A program made the translations under genes and the position numbers. The notes below the pieces were generated by a model, which saw only the letters and a list, made by a program, of their open reading frames with translations, was not told the DNA's origin and made no database searches. This document shows, piece by piece, positions 17,651-27,269 of a stretch of 64,000 bases of DNA; position 1 is the stretch's first letter, and the number at the start of each line of letters is the position of its first letter. Source of the stretch: Oceanospirillaceae bacterium (lineage in GTDB: Bacteria; Pseudomonadota; Gammaproteobacteria; Pseudomonadales; Balneatricaceae); NCBI GenBank assembly GCA_029938085.1, contig JAPYOS010000003.1, forward strand, positions 124,001 to 188,000, written 5' to 3'.

Positions 17651-19036
17651 CTAAAGCGAGTGTGCCACTATGCCTTGCTCACTGTAGTTCATACAATTAG
17701 TTTCGATTTGATTGATGTTGTACACATAATTGATCATCATGCCGGCGGATTCTTGCAGCCCTTTGGGGCTCATGTTTGCCATAAAGTTGAGCCTGCCCGC
17801 AATAGCACCGTTACTAAGGTGAAAGTGCGCGACCGGGTCTAGGGCGGTGCCGCGGGCACTACGTTCTTGGGTAATGTAGTGCTGGCCTAGGGTGAGTAAT
17901 AACGACTCTACGAAGATTTTATCCTCTGCGTTGTGGCTCCAGTCGCTGACGAGTACCGCCTCTAAGTTGGTGGCAATTTGGTGTTGATTACAATAGTGAT
18001 TGAGCGCATTTAATTGCTGCTCTGATAACAGCTGCATCACTTTAGTAGGGTGTTTGTTAAGCCATTTACGCAGCCCAGGTATGGGCGATAGGGTGGCAAA
18101 ATGTTGTAGCTGAGGGTGTTGCTTAATCAGTTCGGCAACCACATTTTTAATCAGGTAGTTGCCAAAACTGATGCTGGCAAGGCCTTGCTGTGTGTTGGAA
18201 ATTGAGTAGAAGATGGCGGTGTCCGCACTGTGGGTATCTTCGATGGGTGCGCTTTGATCTAACAGTTGGTCAATATTTGACGCCATACCCTGTACTAATG
18301 CCACTTCAATAAAAATAAGTGGCTCGTTAGGCATTTGTGGATGGAAGAAACCAAAACAACGGCGGTCTGAGTCGAGTCTGTTGCGTAGGTCATCCCAGCC
18401 AGTAATGGCGTGTACAGCTTCATATTGAATGAGTTTTTCCAATAATTCGGCCGGTGTGTCCTGCCACGTCATTTGTTTGAGTTCTAGGAAACCTAAATCA
18501 AACCAGTCACCTAACAAGTCTCGTAGGTCTTCTTGTAATGGCTTGAGTGCCGTTTCATTTTTTTGTAGCTGGATTAAGTCGGCGCGCATATCGACTAAAA
18601 ATTTTACACCCTCAGGTAAGGCATTGAATAGTTTTAGTAACCTTAGGCGTGGCGAATTAAGGGCTTTTTTCAGGCCTTTAATATTGGGGTTGGACGTGTC
18701 CCATTGAGCCACAAGGTTATTGATGGTGGGGTAATCTACGTCAAAATCGTTTGCTAGCAGCAGTAAAAAGTCTTGCTTACCTTGCGGGTTAAGGCGTAAG
18801 TAGAATCGCCCTAGGTCTGCTGCCGCATTACGCGCGGCCATTTCGCCGCCAACGCCGTTAATAGCGCTTCGCATTTGTTTGCCAACATGGTTCATTTGCG
18901 CTTGGCTGGGTGTACTTTGATCAACAATTTCTAATAAGTCGTCGCTGTTGCTTAGGCTGCTGGGCAACTTATCCCAAAAGCGCTTTAAATGCCCTAATGT
19001 ACGGTTTATTAAGGTTACCGAATGGGTGCTTTGCAT
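17651..19036 (-). CDS. Malonyl-CoA decarboxylase
   Basis: A 461-residue protein with the two-part structure of malonyl-CoA decarboxylase: an N-terminal helical domain, then an acetyltransferase-fold catalytic domain. It converts malonyl-CoA to acetyl-CoA and CO2. The conserved C-terminal block AHFHLSNGAIAGRLNF, followed by MANMSPKG, matches the catalytic region, with the His of HFHLSNGA. No malonate transporter (MatC, MadLM) or malonyl-CoA synthetase (matB) is next to it. A BenE-type transporter gene ends 18 nt upstream and may be co-transcribed. Confidence 0.93.
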   Translation of the reverse strand: MQSTHSVTLINRTLGHLKRFWDKLPSSLSNSDDLLEIVDQSTPSQAQMNHVGKQMRSAINGVGGEMAARNAAADLGRFYLRLNPQGKQDFLLLLANDFDVDYPTINNLVAQWDTSNPNIKGLKKALNSPRLRLLKLFNALPEGVKFLVDMRADLIQLQKNETALKPLQEDLRDLLGDWFDLGFLELKQMTWQDTPAELLEKLIQYEAVHAITGWDDLRNRLDSDRRCFGFFHPQMPNEPLIFIEVALVQGMASNIDQLLDQSAPIEDTHSADTAIFYSISNTQQGLASISFGNYLIKNVVAELIKQHPQLQHFATLSPIPGLRKWLNKHPTKVMQLLSEQQLNALNHYCNQHQIATNLEAVLVSDWSHNAEDKIFVESLLLTLGQHYITQERSARGTALDPVAHFHLSNGAIAGRLNFMANMSPKGLQESAGMMINYVYNINQIETNCMNYSEQGIVAHSL

Positions 19037-19054
19037 AACTTTTCCTGAGATTAT

Positions 19055-20230
19055 TTATGCCTTGCTAGGCGTTAAAAAGTGCTGAGCGAGTAAGGCTAAT
19101 AATCCCAGCACAAGCCCCCAAAAGGCGCTACCTATACCCCACAAAGCCATACCAGATGCAGTGGTGACTAAGGTGACTACTGCAGGAATGCGGTGCGCTT
19201 CTTCTGCTAAAGCAGTACTTAGACTGGCGGCAATGGTGCCTAGTAGGGCAAGGCCGGCTATAGTGATGACTAATGCCGTGGGCAGGCTAGTAAACAACCC
19301 CGTAAGACTGCCAGCAAATAGCCCGGTGGCGACCAAAAAGACGCTGGCCCATATGCTAGCGCGGTAACATTGTTTAGGGTCTTTATCGACCTCTTTACCC
19401 ATACAAATGGCCGCCGTAATGGCCGCTAGATTAAACGCAAAGCCCCCAAAAGGCGCCAAAACTACACCGGTAATGCCGGTCCACGTAATCAGTGGCGCGG
19501 CGGGTGCGTCGTAACCATGGCTACGTAAAACCACCAGACCTGGAACGTTTTGTGAGGCCATGGTAACAATAAACAATGGGATGGCTACACCAATAGTACT
19601 GGTAAGCGACCATTCTGGAGTGGTCCAGATTGGAGTGGTAAAACCTAAACTAACGTCTTGCCAAATGATCAGGTCTTGAGTGCCCGCTAACACCATGCCT
19701 AGGATTAGCGTTATCATTACGGCTATGCGTGGCCAGATGATACGGCTAACGAAGTAGGCTAGCATCATACCTAATACCAGTGCCATTTCGGATTCCATTG
19801 CGATCAGCATATGCATGGCAAAGGGCAGCAAAACGCCCGCTAACATGGCCGCAGCAATTGATTTAGGCAGGCAGCTCATTAATCGATCAAACCAGCCTGA
19901 TAGCCCGACCAAAGTAATCAGCACAGAGCAAAGTACAAACGCCCCTATGGCCTCGGCCATGGAGACGCCAGACAAACTGGTGACTAGGATAGCTGCACCC
20001 GGCGTAGACCAGGCGGTAAGGATGGGTTGTTTATAAAACCACGATAAGCCTAGGGTCGAAAGCCCCATGCCAATACCTAAGGCCCAAAACCAGCTGCTTA
20101 TTTGTGCGTCGGTGGCACCCACACTGTGGGCTGCCTGAAAAATGATCGCGGCGGAACTGGTATAACCGACTATGGGTGCAATAAAACCGGCACTGATGTG
20201 GGTTGGGTTAAATAGCCTGTTGAGGGCCAC
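19055..20230 (-). CDS. benE: BenE family benzoate/H+ symporter-type transporter
   Basis: A 391-residue inner-membrane protein with about twelve hydrophobic segments. Family features are YTSSAAIIFQAA near residue 23, TAWSTPGAAIL near 73 and APFGGFAFNLAAITAAIC near 255. BenE proteins import benzoate with protons, but no benzoate-degradation gene is nearby, so the substrate is open. The start is GTG, 4 nt after the S4 gene stop. It is followed by malonyl-CoA decarboxylase, which raises the possibility of a dicarboxylate or aromatic acid substrate. Confidence 0.9.
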   Translation of the reverse strand: MALNRLFNPTHISAGFIAPIVGYTSSAAIIFQAAHSVGATDAQISSWFWALGIGMGLSTLGLSWFYKQPILTAWSTPGAAILVTSLSGVSMAEAIGAFVLCSVLITLVGLSGWFDRLMSCLPKSIAAAMLAGVLLPFAMHMLIAMESEMALVLGMMLAYFVSRIIWPRIAVMITLILGMVLAGTQDLIIWQDVSLGFTTPIWTTPEWSLTSTIGVAIPLFIVTMASQNVPGLVVLRSHGYDAPAAPLITWTGITGVVLAPFGGFAFNLAAITAAICMGKEVDKDPKQCYRASIWASVFLVATGLFAGSLTGLFTSLPTALVITIAGLALLGTIAASLSTALAEEAHRIPAVVTLVTTASGMALWGIGSAFWGLVLGLLALLAQHFLTPSKA

Positions 20231-20234
20231 TCAA

Positions 20235-20447
20235 TTAAGCCAGGGCGAGTTGGTAGTGCCGCTTTTCGAATTCGATGGTATCGCCACTAAGCATTTTACG
20301 GCTCTTACGGGTTTCCACTTCGCCGTTGACCTTAACTAGGCCTTCACTAATACGCGTTTTGGCTTCGCCGCCACTGCCTACAATAGATTCGAATTTTAGG
20401 ATTTTAAACAGTTCTACGGGTTCGAAATTAATGGTAATAATATGCAT
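20235..20447 (-). CDS. S4-domain RNA-binding protein (YbcJ-like)
   Basis: A 70-residue protein that is essentially a single S4 RNA-binding domain. The motif GSGGEAKTRISEGLVKVNGE lies at residues 24-43, as in E. coli YbcJ. The role is unknown beyond presumed RNA binding. It lies 15 nt downstream of the MBL-fold gene and 4 nt upstream of the transporter gene. Confidence 0.88.
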   Translation of the reverse strand: MHIITINFEPVELFKILKFESIVGSGGEAKTRISEGLVKVNGEVETRKSRKMLSGDTIEFEKRHYQLALA

Positions 20448-20462
20448 AGTTTTAAGTCTTAA

Positions 20463-21509
20463 TTAAATGGTTTGATACCAAACAGCACCTTGAGGGTCGG
20501 CAGTGTTGCTTTGTATTTTGTTTTGTTTAACAAGGTAATTTATGTGGGCTTGGGTTTCGCCTACAGCTAAGGTTAATACGTCGTCGTTTATTTCTCGACG
20601 AAATAAGTGACTGAATAAATCCACGTTGCGCTGTGGTTGAGCACAGGCGTCAACCAGTTTAACGAGGGATTTTTTATGGCCATCAATGAGTCGCTGTAAA
20701 CGTTGATGGGCACCAAAAAATACTTGGCCGTGGGATGGCAGTACCATCACGTCGGCTGGTACTTTCTGTTGCAACATGGCGCAAGATTCTAACCATTCTT
20801 TAAGCGGGTCGGAGTCTGGTTCTGTAGGCCAAACACTAATGTTAGACGAAATGGTAGGCAACAACTGATCACCGGAAATAAATACGTTGAGGCTAGGGCA
20901 GTACAAACATAAATGTTCTGGCGCATGGCCACGGCCCACTATAATTTGCCACTCGGCATCAGCCATGGTGACGGTATCCTTGTCCTGTAAGCGCAAGTAG
21001 TGATCGGGCATCGCATAAATGCCTTTGCCATAACCACCAAATTTACTTTTGTAGGTTTCCAGTTGTTGGTTGCTTACACCGGCGCGGCGATAAAAGTCGA
21101 TAGCGGCCTGAGGCGCCTGTTTGCCGGTGTCACTCATCAACACCCTACAGGTCATGTAATCGGTGCGAGACATTTGTAAGGTGAGATTCCAGCGTTCGCA
21201 TAACCAACCCGCAAGCCCCACATGATCTGGGTGCAAGTGGGTCACAATAAGTTGAGTGACGGGTTTGCCTTTTAAATGCTGGTCAAATACTTGCTGCCAA
21301 AGTTGTTTGCAGGCTTTGGTGTTGATGCCGGTATCAACAATGGTCCAGCCGTGTTGGTCTTCTAATAACCACAAATTTATGTGATTTAACGAAAACGGTA
21401 GAGGCATACGCAGCCAATACACACCATCGGCTACAGCCAATGGTTCACCCATTGCTGGGGCCTCACTTATAGGGAATTGCAGGGCATTACCGGTCATTTT
21501 GTCGTCCAT
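20463..21509 (-). CDS. MBL-fold metallo-hydrolase
   Basis: A 348-residue metallo-beta-lactamase-fold hydrolase. The dinuclear zinc motif VTHLHPDHVGLAGW lies near residues 89-102. Further ligands are the His of GRGHAPEHLC, the Asp of FISGDQLLP and the His of LPSHGQVF. It is longer than glyoxalase II, with a C-terminal helical extension. The substrate is unknown. It follows a FadJ-like gene on the same strand, separated by 68 nt with two small hairpins. A second in-frame ATG four codons in is also possible. Confidence 0.85.
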   Translation of the reverse strand: MDDKMTGNALQFPISEAPAMGEPLAVADGVYWLRMPLPFSLNHINLWLLEDQHGWTIVDTGINTKACKQLWQQVFDQHLKGKPVTQLIVTHLHPDHVGLAGWLCERWNLTLQMSRTDYMTCRVLMSDTGKQAPQAAIDFYRRAGVSNQQLETYKSKFGGYGKGIYAMPDHYLRLQDKDTVTMADAEWQIIVGRGHAPEHLCLYCPSLNVFISGDQLLPTISSNISVWPTEPDSDPLKEWLESCAMLQQKVPADVMVLPSHGQVFFGAHQRLQRLIDGHKKSLVKLVDACAQPQRNVDLFSHLFRREINDDVLTLAVGETQAHINYLVKQNKIQSNTADPQGAVWYQTI

Positions 21510-21515
21510 GGTCTA

Positions 21516-21556
21516 TCAGCCTTCAGGCTGAACTAAGTGGGCCATTTTATATGGCC
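21516..21556. repeat. Two small inverted repeats between fadJ-like gene and MBL gene
   Basis: 21516-21531 is a 7-bp inverted repeat with a 2-base loop (TCAGCCT/AGGCTGA). 21540-21556 is a 6-bp inverted repeat (GGCCAT/ATGGCC) with a 5-base loop. There is no T-run, so a classical terminator is not supported. They could form mRNA hairpins after the beta-oxidation genes, or be an operator for the MBL gene. Confidence 0.4.
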
Positions 21557-21577
21557 TAAGGCGGTGTGCAAAGGGCT

Positions 21578-23728
21578 TTAGGTAAAACTTTTACCTTGGG
21601 CTAGGTAGTCATAGGCTATTTGTGGCGCCTTGAAGCGTGGGCCGTAGGTTTGAGCGAGCTCATCACAGCGTTTGATGAACTTGCTTAGGCCATAGGTATT
21701 AACAAATTGGGCATAACCGCCGGTCCACAAAGGTGCGCCTATCCCAAGAATGGAAGCCACGTTGGCATCGGCCACGTTAGTAAGCACGTTTTCTTCTAAA
21801 CAACGCAGGGTTTCTATTACCGGTCTAAATAGCAACCGGTCTTTAATGTCTTGGTATGGCAGTGTGAGGTTGGGGTTTAACCAGTGCTTTAAACCACCCC
21901 AAATGGTTTTATCGCCGTTTTCATATGTGTAAAAACCCTGGCCGTTTAGGCGGCCTTGGCGGTCGTGCTGATCAACCATTTGGCGCAGCATAGCCATGCC
22001 TTGTGGGGTGCTGTGTTGGGCTGGATCTTTGAGCCCCATGCTCACTTGTGTGTCATTGATGAGCAGAGGTAAACCCAATTTTAATTGATCCAATAAGGTT
22101 AGCATTCCCACTGGAAAACCAAGGGCTTTACCCAAGTTGTCCACTAGTACTGGGTCATTACCTTCTGCCACTAACTGCAAAGCTTCATCCATTTTAGTGC
22201 CAATGGTTCTGGAGGTATAAAAACCCACTGCGTCATTAACGACAATAGGTAACTTGTTGATTTGTTTTGCAAAATCAAAAGCCTTGGCCAAGCTGGTCTG
22301 ATCGGTCTCGGCGCCGCATATAATCTCTAACAGGGGCATTTTATCTACCGGTGAGAAGAAGTGTAAACCGATAAAACTGGATTTGTCTTTGGCTTTTTCT
22401 GCCAATAAGCTCACGGGTAAGGTTGAGGTGTTGGTGCCCCAAAATCCGCCTTCTGCGAGTAACTGCTCGTGTTCTATTAATACTTGGCCTTTTAAGGTTT
22501 GATCTTCGAACACGGCTTCAATAATGAGGTCGCATCCATGTAGGTCTGCGGCTTTATCTGTGGGTTTTATAAAATCCAAAATGTGCTTCATTGTGGCGGC
22601 GTCCATACGGCCTTGATCTACTTTTTTCTGCAGTAGTTTTTGGCTGTAGCTTTTGCCTCGCTCGGCAGCGCTGAGTTGCTCATCTTTAAGGTCGACTTGA
22701 ATGCCAGCCAAGGCCGCAGAGTAAGCTATACCCTGACCCATCATGCCCGCCCCAATAATGCCTAAACGTTGGATATGGTTTTGAGGCACGTGCTTAGGCC
22801 GCTGGTCGCCATTTTTAACCTGATTCATGTTAAAAAACATGGCCGTGATAATGTTTTTTGCTTGGTCGCTAAGCACGAGCTCAACAAATTTACGGCTCTC
22901 TGTGGTTTGGGCCGTGTCAAAGTCCAAGCGTGCTGCTTCAACCATAACATCCAGTATGGTTTCTGGCGCGGGCAGCAGGCCGCGCGTTTGTTGTTGTATT
23001 TGGGCCGCGGCTACAGCAATTTTAGCGGCCATTTTTGGGTTGCTAGTGTTGCCCCCAGGTATGCTATGGCCCTTTGTGTCCCATGGTTGCTGTGCCGCTT
23101 GTGAATCGCCCAAGCGATCCAATAACCATTGTTTAGCCGCGTCAAGTAGTTGATCTTGTTGCGCAACGCAGGCATGGATTAAGCCTGCCTTTAGGGCTTT
23201 TTCTGGCGTCAGTTGTCGGCCTTGCGTGAGTAATGGTAGCGTCGCTTCTAAACCAAGCAGATGAGTCATACGTACGGTGCCACCGCCGCCCGGCAGCAGA
23301 CCCAATGAGGCTTCTGGCAAACCCAACTTGACACTTTTGTGTTGCCATGCGATACGATAATTACAAGCTAAACAAATTTCAAACCCACCGCCCAGCGCAC
23401 TGCCATTGATGGCCGCGACTACGGGTACGGGCAGTTTCTCTAACTGCCTGAAGCTGGCTTTCATCCCTTCCACCTGCGCTAGAAGCTCTGCGGCTTGCTC
23501 TTGCTCAACAGACCTGAGCCAGTTGAGGTCGCCACCAGCAAAAAAGGTGGTTTTAGCCGAGGCAATGATGACTCCAGTGAGGCCTGCTTGCTGTTGCAAG
23601 CGGGCCACGGCCTCGGCTAACAGTGGCATAAACGTTTGATTCATGCAGTTTATGGGGCCGTCCATGTCCATAGTAATGGTAACGATGCCATGTGGGTCTT
23701 GTTGGTAATCAAAAGTCTGAGTGCTCAT
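21578..23728 (-). CDS. fadJ: Fatty acid oxidation multifunctional enzyme, FadJ/FadB-like alpha subunit
   Basis: A 716-residue fusion of enoyl-CoA hydratase (about residues 1-190) and 3-hydroxyacyl-CoA dehydrogenase (about 320-600), the length of E. coli FadJ (714). Both crotonase glutamates are present (GGGFEICLACN; LPEASLGLLPG). The NAD loop is GIIGAGMMGQGIAY, followed by FFSPVDKMPLLEI. It hydrates and then oxidises enoyl-CoA esters. The open frame starts further up, but ATG at 23728 has a GAGA-type ribosome site and sits 4 nt after the thiolase stop. Assignment as FadJ rather than FadB rests on length and gene order. Confidence 0.9.
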   Translation of the reverse strand: MSTQTFDYQQDPHGIVTITMDMDGPINCMNQTFMPLLAEAVARLQQQAGLTGVIIASAKTTFFAGGDLNWLRSVEQEQAAELLAQVEGMKASFRQLEKLPVPVVAAINGSALGGGFEICLACNYRIAWQHKSVKLGLPEASLGLLPGGGGTVRMTHLLGLEATLPLLTQGRQLTPEKALKAGLIHACVAQQDQLLDAAKQWLLDRLGDSQAAQQPWDTKGHSIPGGNTSNPKMAAKIAVAAAQIQQQTRGLLPAPETILDVMVEAARLDFDTAQTTESRKFVELVLSDQAKNIITAMFFNMNQVKNGDQRPKHVPQNHIQRLGIIGAGMMGQGIAYSAALAGIQVDLKDEQLSAAERGKSYSQKLLQKKVDQGRMDAATMKHILDFIKPTDKAADLHGCDLIIEAVFEDQTLKGQVLIEHEQLLAEGGFWGTNTSTLPVSLLAEKAKDKSSFIGLHFFSPVDKMPLLEIICGAETDQTSLAKAFDFAKQINKLPIVVNDAVGFYTSRTIGTKMDEALQLVAEGNDPVLVDNLGKALGFPVGMLTLLDQLKLGLPLLINDTQVSMGLKDPAQHSTPQGMAMLRQMVDQHDRQGRLNGQGFYTYENGDKTIWGGLKHWLNPNLTLPYQDIKDRLLFRPVIETLRCLEENVLTNVADANVASILGIGAPLWTGGYAQFVNTYGLSKFIKRCDELAQTYGPRFKAPQIAYDYLAQGKSFT

Positions 23729-23732
23729 GGGT

Positions 23733-24941
23733 TTAATCTCTCTCAATAATGGTGGCGATACCCATGCCGCCGCCGACACAAAGGGCAATGAGGCCACGTT
23801 TGGCGTCACGTCGTTCAAGTTCGTCTAACATAATGGACACTAGGCAGCCGCCTGTAGCTCCTAGGGGATGACCCATAGCAATGGCGCCGCCATTAACGTT
23901 AGTGATCGAGTCATTAATGCCTAAGTCTTGCATAAAACGTAAGGCCACACTGGCAAAGGCTTCGTTGATTTCCCATAGATCTATGTCGGTGACATTAAGA
24001 CCTGCCTTGGTTAAACATTTTTTGGCGGCTGGACCGGGGCCGGTGAGCATAATCACTGGGTCGTTGGCGACTACGGCTGTTGCTGTAATGCGTCCGCGAG
24101 GAGCGATACCCAGTTTGTCACCGATAGTTTGGTTGCCAATTAACACTGCACTAGCGCCATCTACCACACCCGAAGAATTGCCCGCCGTGTGGCGGTGGCC
24201 GATTTTTTCCAGCTGAGGATATTTGCGCAACGCCATGTCGTCAAAGCCGTAATCACCTAGTGCGCCAAAAGCCGGTTTGAGGCCGCCTAGGTCTACCAGA
24301 GTAGTGGCTGGCTTAATAAAGTCGTCGCGCTGTAAAATAGTGTTGCCTGTAGCGTCTTTAACGGCCATTACCGAGCCATCAAACCAGCCAGAATCTCGTG
24401 CGTGAACGGCCCGTTGTTGGCTTTGTAAGGCAAACTGGTCAAGTTGTTCGCGGCTGTAGCCCTCTATACTGGCAATTAAGTCCGCACCTATGCCTTGGGG
24501 TACAGAGAGGTTGTTGGCTATGTATTCTGGGTCGGCTAAAAATGGCCCGCCGTTGCTGCCCATGGGTACGCGACTCATGCTTTCTACACCGCCAGCAACA
24601 ATCAGCTGCTCCATACCACTGGCGACTTTGGCAGCAGCGGTATTGACTGCTTCCAGTCCTGATGCGCAAAAGCGATCTAGTTGAAAGCCAGGTACGGATT
24701 CGCTCCAGCCGGCATGAATCACTGCGCTTTTGGCGATATTAGACCCTTGCTCGCCAACCGGGGTTACACAACCCATTAATACGTCGTCTACTTCAGCGGT
24801 GTCTAGGTCGTGACGTTGTTGTAAATCGCCCAGTAGACCCGCCAACAAATTGATGGGTTTGACGCCGTAAAGACTGCCAACACCCGCCTTACCACGGGAG
24901 CGAGGGGTGCGTATTGCATCGTAAATATAGGCCAGCGACAT
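23733..24941 (-). CDS. fadI: Acetyl-CoA C-acyltransferase (thiolase)
   Basis: A 402-residue thiolase that would cleave 3-ketoacyl-CoA to acetyl-CoA and a shortened acyl-CoA. The nucleophile Cys is in DRFCASGLEAVN near residue 89, the His in GGAIAMGHPLGATGG near 352, and the acid/base Cys in ALCVGGGMG near 390. The second of two close ATGs is chosen because AGGA lies 7 nt before it. It is coupled to the fadJ-like gene 4 nt downstream. The symbol is by context; a biosynthetic thiolase is less likely. Confidence 0.88.
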   Translation of the reverse strand: MSLAYIYDAIRTPRSRGKAGVGSLYGVKPINLLAGLLGDLQQRHDLDTAEVDDVLMGCVTPVGEQGSNIAKSAVIHAGWSESVPGFQLDRFCASGLEAVNTAAAKVASGMEQLIVAGGVESMSRVPMGSNGGPFLADPEYIANNLSVPQGIGADLIASIEGYSREQLDQFALQSQQRAVHARDSGWFDGSVMAVKDATGNTILQRDDFIKPATTLVDLGGLKPAFGALGDYGFDDMALRKYPQLEKIGHRHTAGNSSGVVDGASAVLIGNQTIGDKLGIAPRGRITATAVVANDPVIMLTGPGPAAKKCLTKAGLNVTDIDLWEINEAFASVALRFMQDLGINDSITNVNGGAIAMGHPLGATGGCLVSIMLDELERRDAKRGLIALCVGGGMGIATIIERD

Positions 24942-25097
24942 AATCATTTCCTAGTTTGCTCAAGCTGTTGTGAAGTCAATGTGTGGTCTTGCATAGGGGT
25001 TTGTCAAGTTGCAGTAGGTCGATTGCCTAGCGAGTTACAAGATGACTCGCCGGTCTTCATATATAATATGTTGTCCTGACCACCCTATACTGAAATT

Positions 25098-26087
25098 ATG
25101 ACTATAGAAACTCACCCTTTTGCTGTACTCACGCCCAGCTATATTATGGACGCCGTGGAGAGCCAAGGTTATCTGTGTGATGGCCGTATTTTGGCGCTTA
25201 ACAGCTACGAAAATCGGGTCTATCAAGTGGGCCTAGAAGATCAGCCTACACCAGTGATCGCTAAATTTTACCGGCCAAACCGGTGGAGCGAAGCGCAAAT
25301 ATTAGAAGAACATGAGTTTAGTATTGCTCTTGAGGAATACGAACTGCCCGTCGTGCCGCCCTTGGTCAACCAACAAGGCAGCAGCCTTTCGACTTACGAT
25401 TCGTTTAAGTTCGCCTTGTTCGAGCGCAAGGGTGGGCATGGCCCCGAACTAGATGATTTAGACAACTTGTACACCATGGGGCGCCTCTTAGGCCGTATTC
25501 ACGCCGTGGGGGCCATTAAAGATTACCAGCATCGACCCGCAATTGATGCCGTTACTTTTGGTCATGATAGTGTGGCATTGATTAGCCAGAACTTTATTCC
25601 GCAAGAGCTAAAAACGGCTTATGACAGCCTTACTACCGATCTGTTGCAGCGTATTGATGCAGCCTTTGCAGCAACGCAGGGCGTCAATTACATTCGAGTG
25701 CATGGCGACTGCCATGGCGGCAACCTATTGTGGCGGGATGATGCGCCTCATTTTGTCGACTTTGACGACTCGCGTATGGCACCGGCGGTGCAAGATATTT
25801 GGATGTTGCTGTCTGGCGAACGAGAGCGTCAACGCGTACAGCTGTCCGAAATTGTTGAAGGGTATAACGAATTTTATGACTTTAAGCCCCAAGAGCTAGC
25901 ATTGATGGAACCCTTAAGAACCCTGCGTATGATGTATTACGCGGCATGGTTAGCGCGTCGGTGGCAAGATCCTGCATTCCCGCACAGCTTTCCTTGGTTT
26001 AACACGGTGCGTTATTGGGGCGAACACATACTGGAATTACGGGAGCAGCTGTTTGCTCTTAGTGAGCCCACCTTAGAGCTAATTTAA
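25098..26087 (+). CDS. srkA: Stress-response serine/threonine kinase SrkA (YihE/RdoA)
   Basis: A 329-residue kinase of the choline/aminoglycoside kinase fold, equal in length to E. coli SrkA (328). Kinase motifs are visible: VIAKFYRP with the ATP-binding Lys near residue 57, catalytic-loop VHGDCHGGNLLW near 200, and metal-binding FVDFDDS near 219. In E. coli it phosphorylates proteins in the extracytoplasmic stress response, often next to dsbA. Here it precedes an acyl-CoA dehydrogenase gene by 15 nt instead. Confidence 0.92.
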   Translation: MTIETHPFAVLTPSYIMDAVESQGYLCDGRILALNSYENRVYQVGLEDQPTPVIAKFYRPNRWSEAQILEEHEFSIALEEYELPVVPPLVNQQGSSLSTYDSFKFALFERKGGHGPELDDLDNLYTMGRLLGRIHAVGAIKDYQHRPAIDAVTFGHDSVALISQNFIPQELKTAYDSLTTDLLQRIDAAFAATQGVNYIRVHGDCHGGNLLWRDDAPHFVDFDDSRMAPAVQDIWMLLSGERERQRVQLSEIVEGYNEFYDFKPQELALMEPLRTLRMMYYAAWLARRWQDPAFPHSFPWFNTVRYWGEHILELREQLFALSEPTLELI

Positions 26088-26102
26088 TGAGGAGTTAAAC
26101 CA

Positions 26103-27260
26103 ATGGCTTTGTTTACTGATACTGCAGCATGGGTGACTACTGAACACCGGCTCTATGCCGATGGTGTACAGCGCTTTATGGAACAGTCCATGGCACCCAA
26201 TATTGAAATATGGTGTGACCAAGGTGTAGTAGACCGAGACTTTTGGTACCAAGCGGGTGAGGCTGGCATTATGGGCGCGTCGGTACCCGAGGCTTATGGC
26301 GGTGCTGGCGCCGACCTTTCCTTCGAAGCCATAACCATCTATACCCAAGCCTATTTGGCCGACATTAATTGGGGTTACGGTATTCAGTCTATTGTGATGC
26401 ATTATTTGGTGACTTACGGCACCGAGGATCAAAAACGCCGTTGGTTACCCAAGTTAGTGTCCGGTGAGTTGGTGTCGGCCATTGCCATGACTGAGCCTGG
26501 ATGTGGCTCCGACCTCAAGGCCGTGGCTTCAACAGCTAAACGCGATGGTGATAGTTATGTCATTAATGGCTCCAAAACGTTTATTACCAATGGCCAAACC
26601 GCCGAGTTGATTTGCGTGGTAGTAAAAACCGATTTAGCGGCTGGCTCAAAAGGCACTTCGCTCATTTTTGTAGAAACCGAACAGGCTCAAGGTTTCCAAC
26701 GTGGCCGCAACCTAAAAAAATTGGGTATGAAAGGCAACGACACTTCGGAATTGTTTTTTGAAGATGTGCGGGTGCCCGTAGACAATTTGTTAGGTGGGGC
26801 TGAGGGTCAAGGGTTTTACCAGCTGATGAATCAATTGGTGTGGGAACGGTCGATGATTGGCATTACGGCGTTAGGCGCCATGGACTGTGGTTTACAACAA
26901 ACCATTGATTACGTGCGTCAACGTAAGGCCTTTGGGCAGCCGATTATGGCGTTCCAAAATACCCGCTTTAAGTTGGCAGAAATGAAAACTAAAGTGGAAG
27001 TGACACGCAGTTTTATTAACGACTGTATTGCCAAACTTATTGATGGTTCTATCGACCCAGCTACTGCTTCGATGGCCAAGTACTGGGGCTCGCAGGTACA
27101 GAATGAAGTGCTGGATGAATGTGTGCAACTACACGGTGGTTACGGCTACATGATGGAATACCCCATTACTCGATTGTTTGCGGATGCTCGGGTACAAAAA
27201 ATATACGGCGGCACCAATGAGATTATGAAAGAACTCATTGCTCGCTCGCTTGACGTTTAG
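26103..27260 (+). CDS. Acyl-CoA dehydrogenase
   Basis: A 385-residue FAD-dependent acyl-CoA dehydrogenase of standard length. It introduces the alpha-beta double bond and passes electrons to ETF. Visible motifs are AMTEPGCGSDLKAV near residue 130, the FAD-binding MKGNDTSELFFEDVRVP near 208, and QLHGGYGYMMEYP near 340. The C-terminal IYGGTNEIMKELIARSL ends the fold. GAGGAG precedes the ATG. It is followed 9 nt later by a CaiB-type enzyme, which suggests an acyl-CoA with a methyl branch. Confidence 0.93.
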   Translation: MALFTDTAAWVTTEHRLYADGVQRFMEQSMAPNIEIWCDQGVVDRDFWYQAGEAGIMGASVPEAYGGAGADLSFEAITIYTQAYLADINWGYGIQSIVMHYLVTYGTEDQKRRWLPKLVSGELVSAIAMTEPGCGSDLKAVASTAKRDGDSYVINGSKTFITNGQTAELICVVVKTDLAAGSKGTSLIFVETEQAQGFQRGRNLKKLGMKGNDTSELFFEDVRVPVDNLLGGAEGQGFYQLMNQLVWERSMIGITALGAMDCGLQQTIDYVRQRKAFGQPIMAFQNTRFKLAEMKTKVEVTRSFINDCIAKLIDGSIDPATASMAKYWGSQVQNEVLDECVQLHGGYGYMMEYPITRLFADARVQKIYGGTNEIMKELIARSLDV

Positions 27261-27269
27261 GACCTACAT

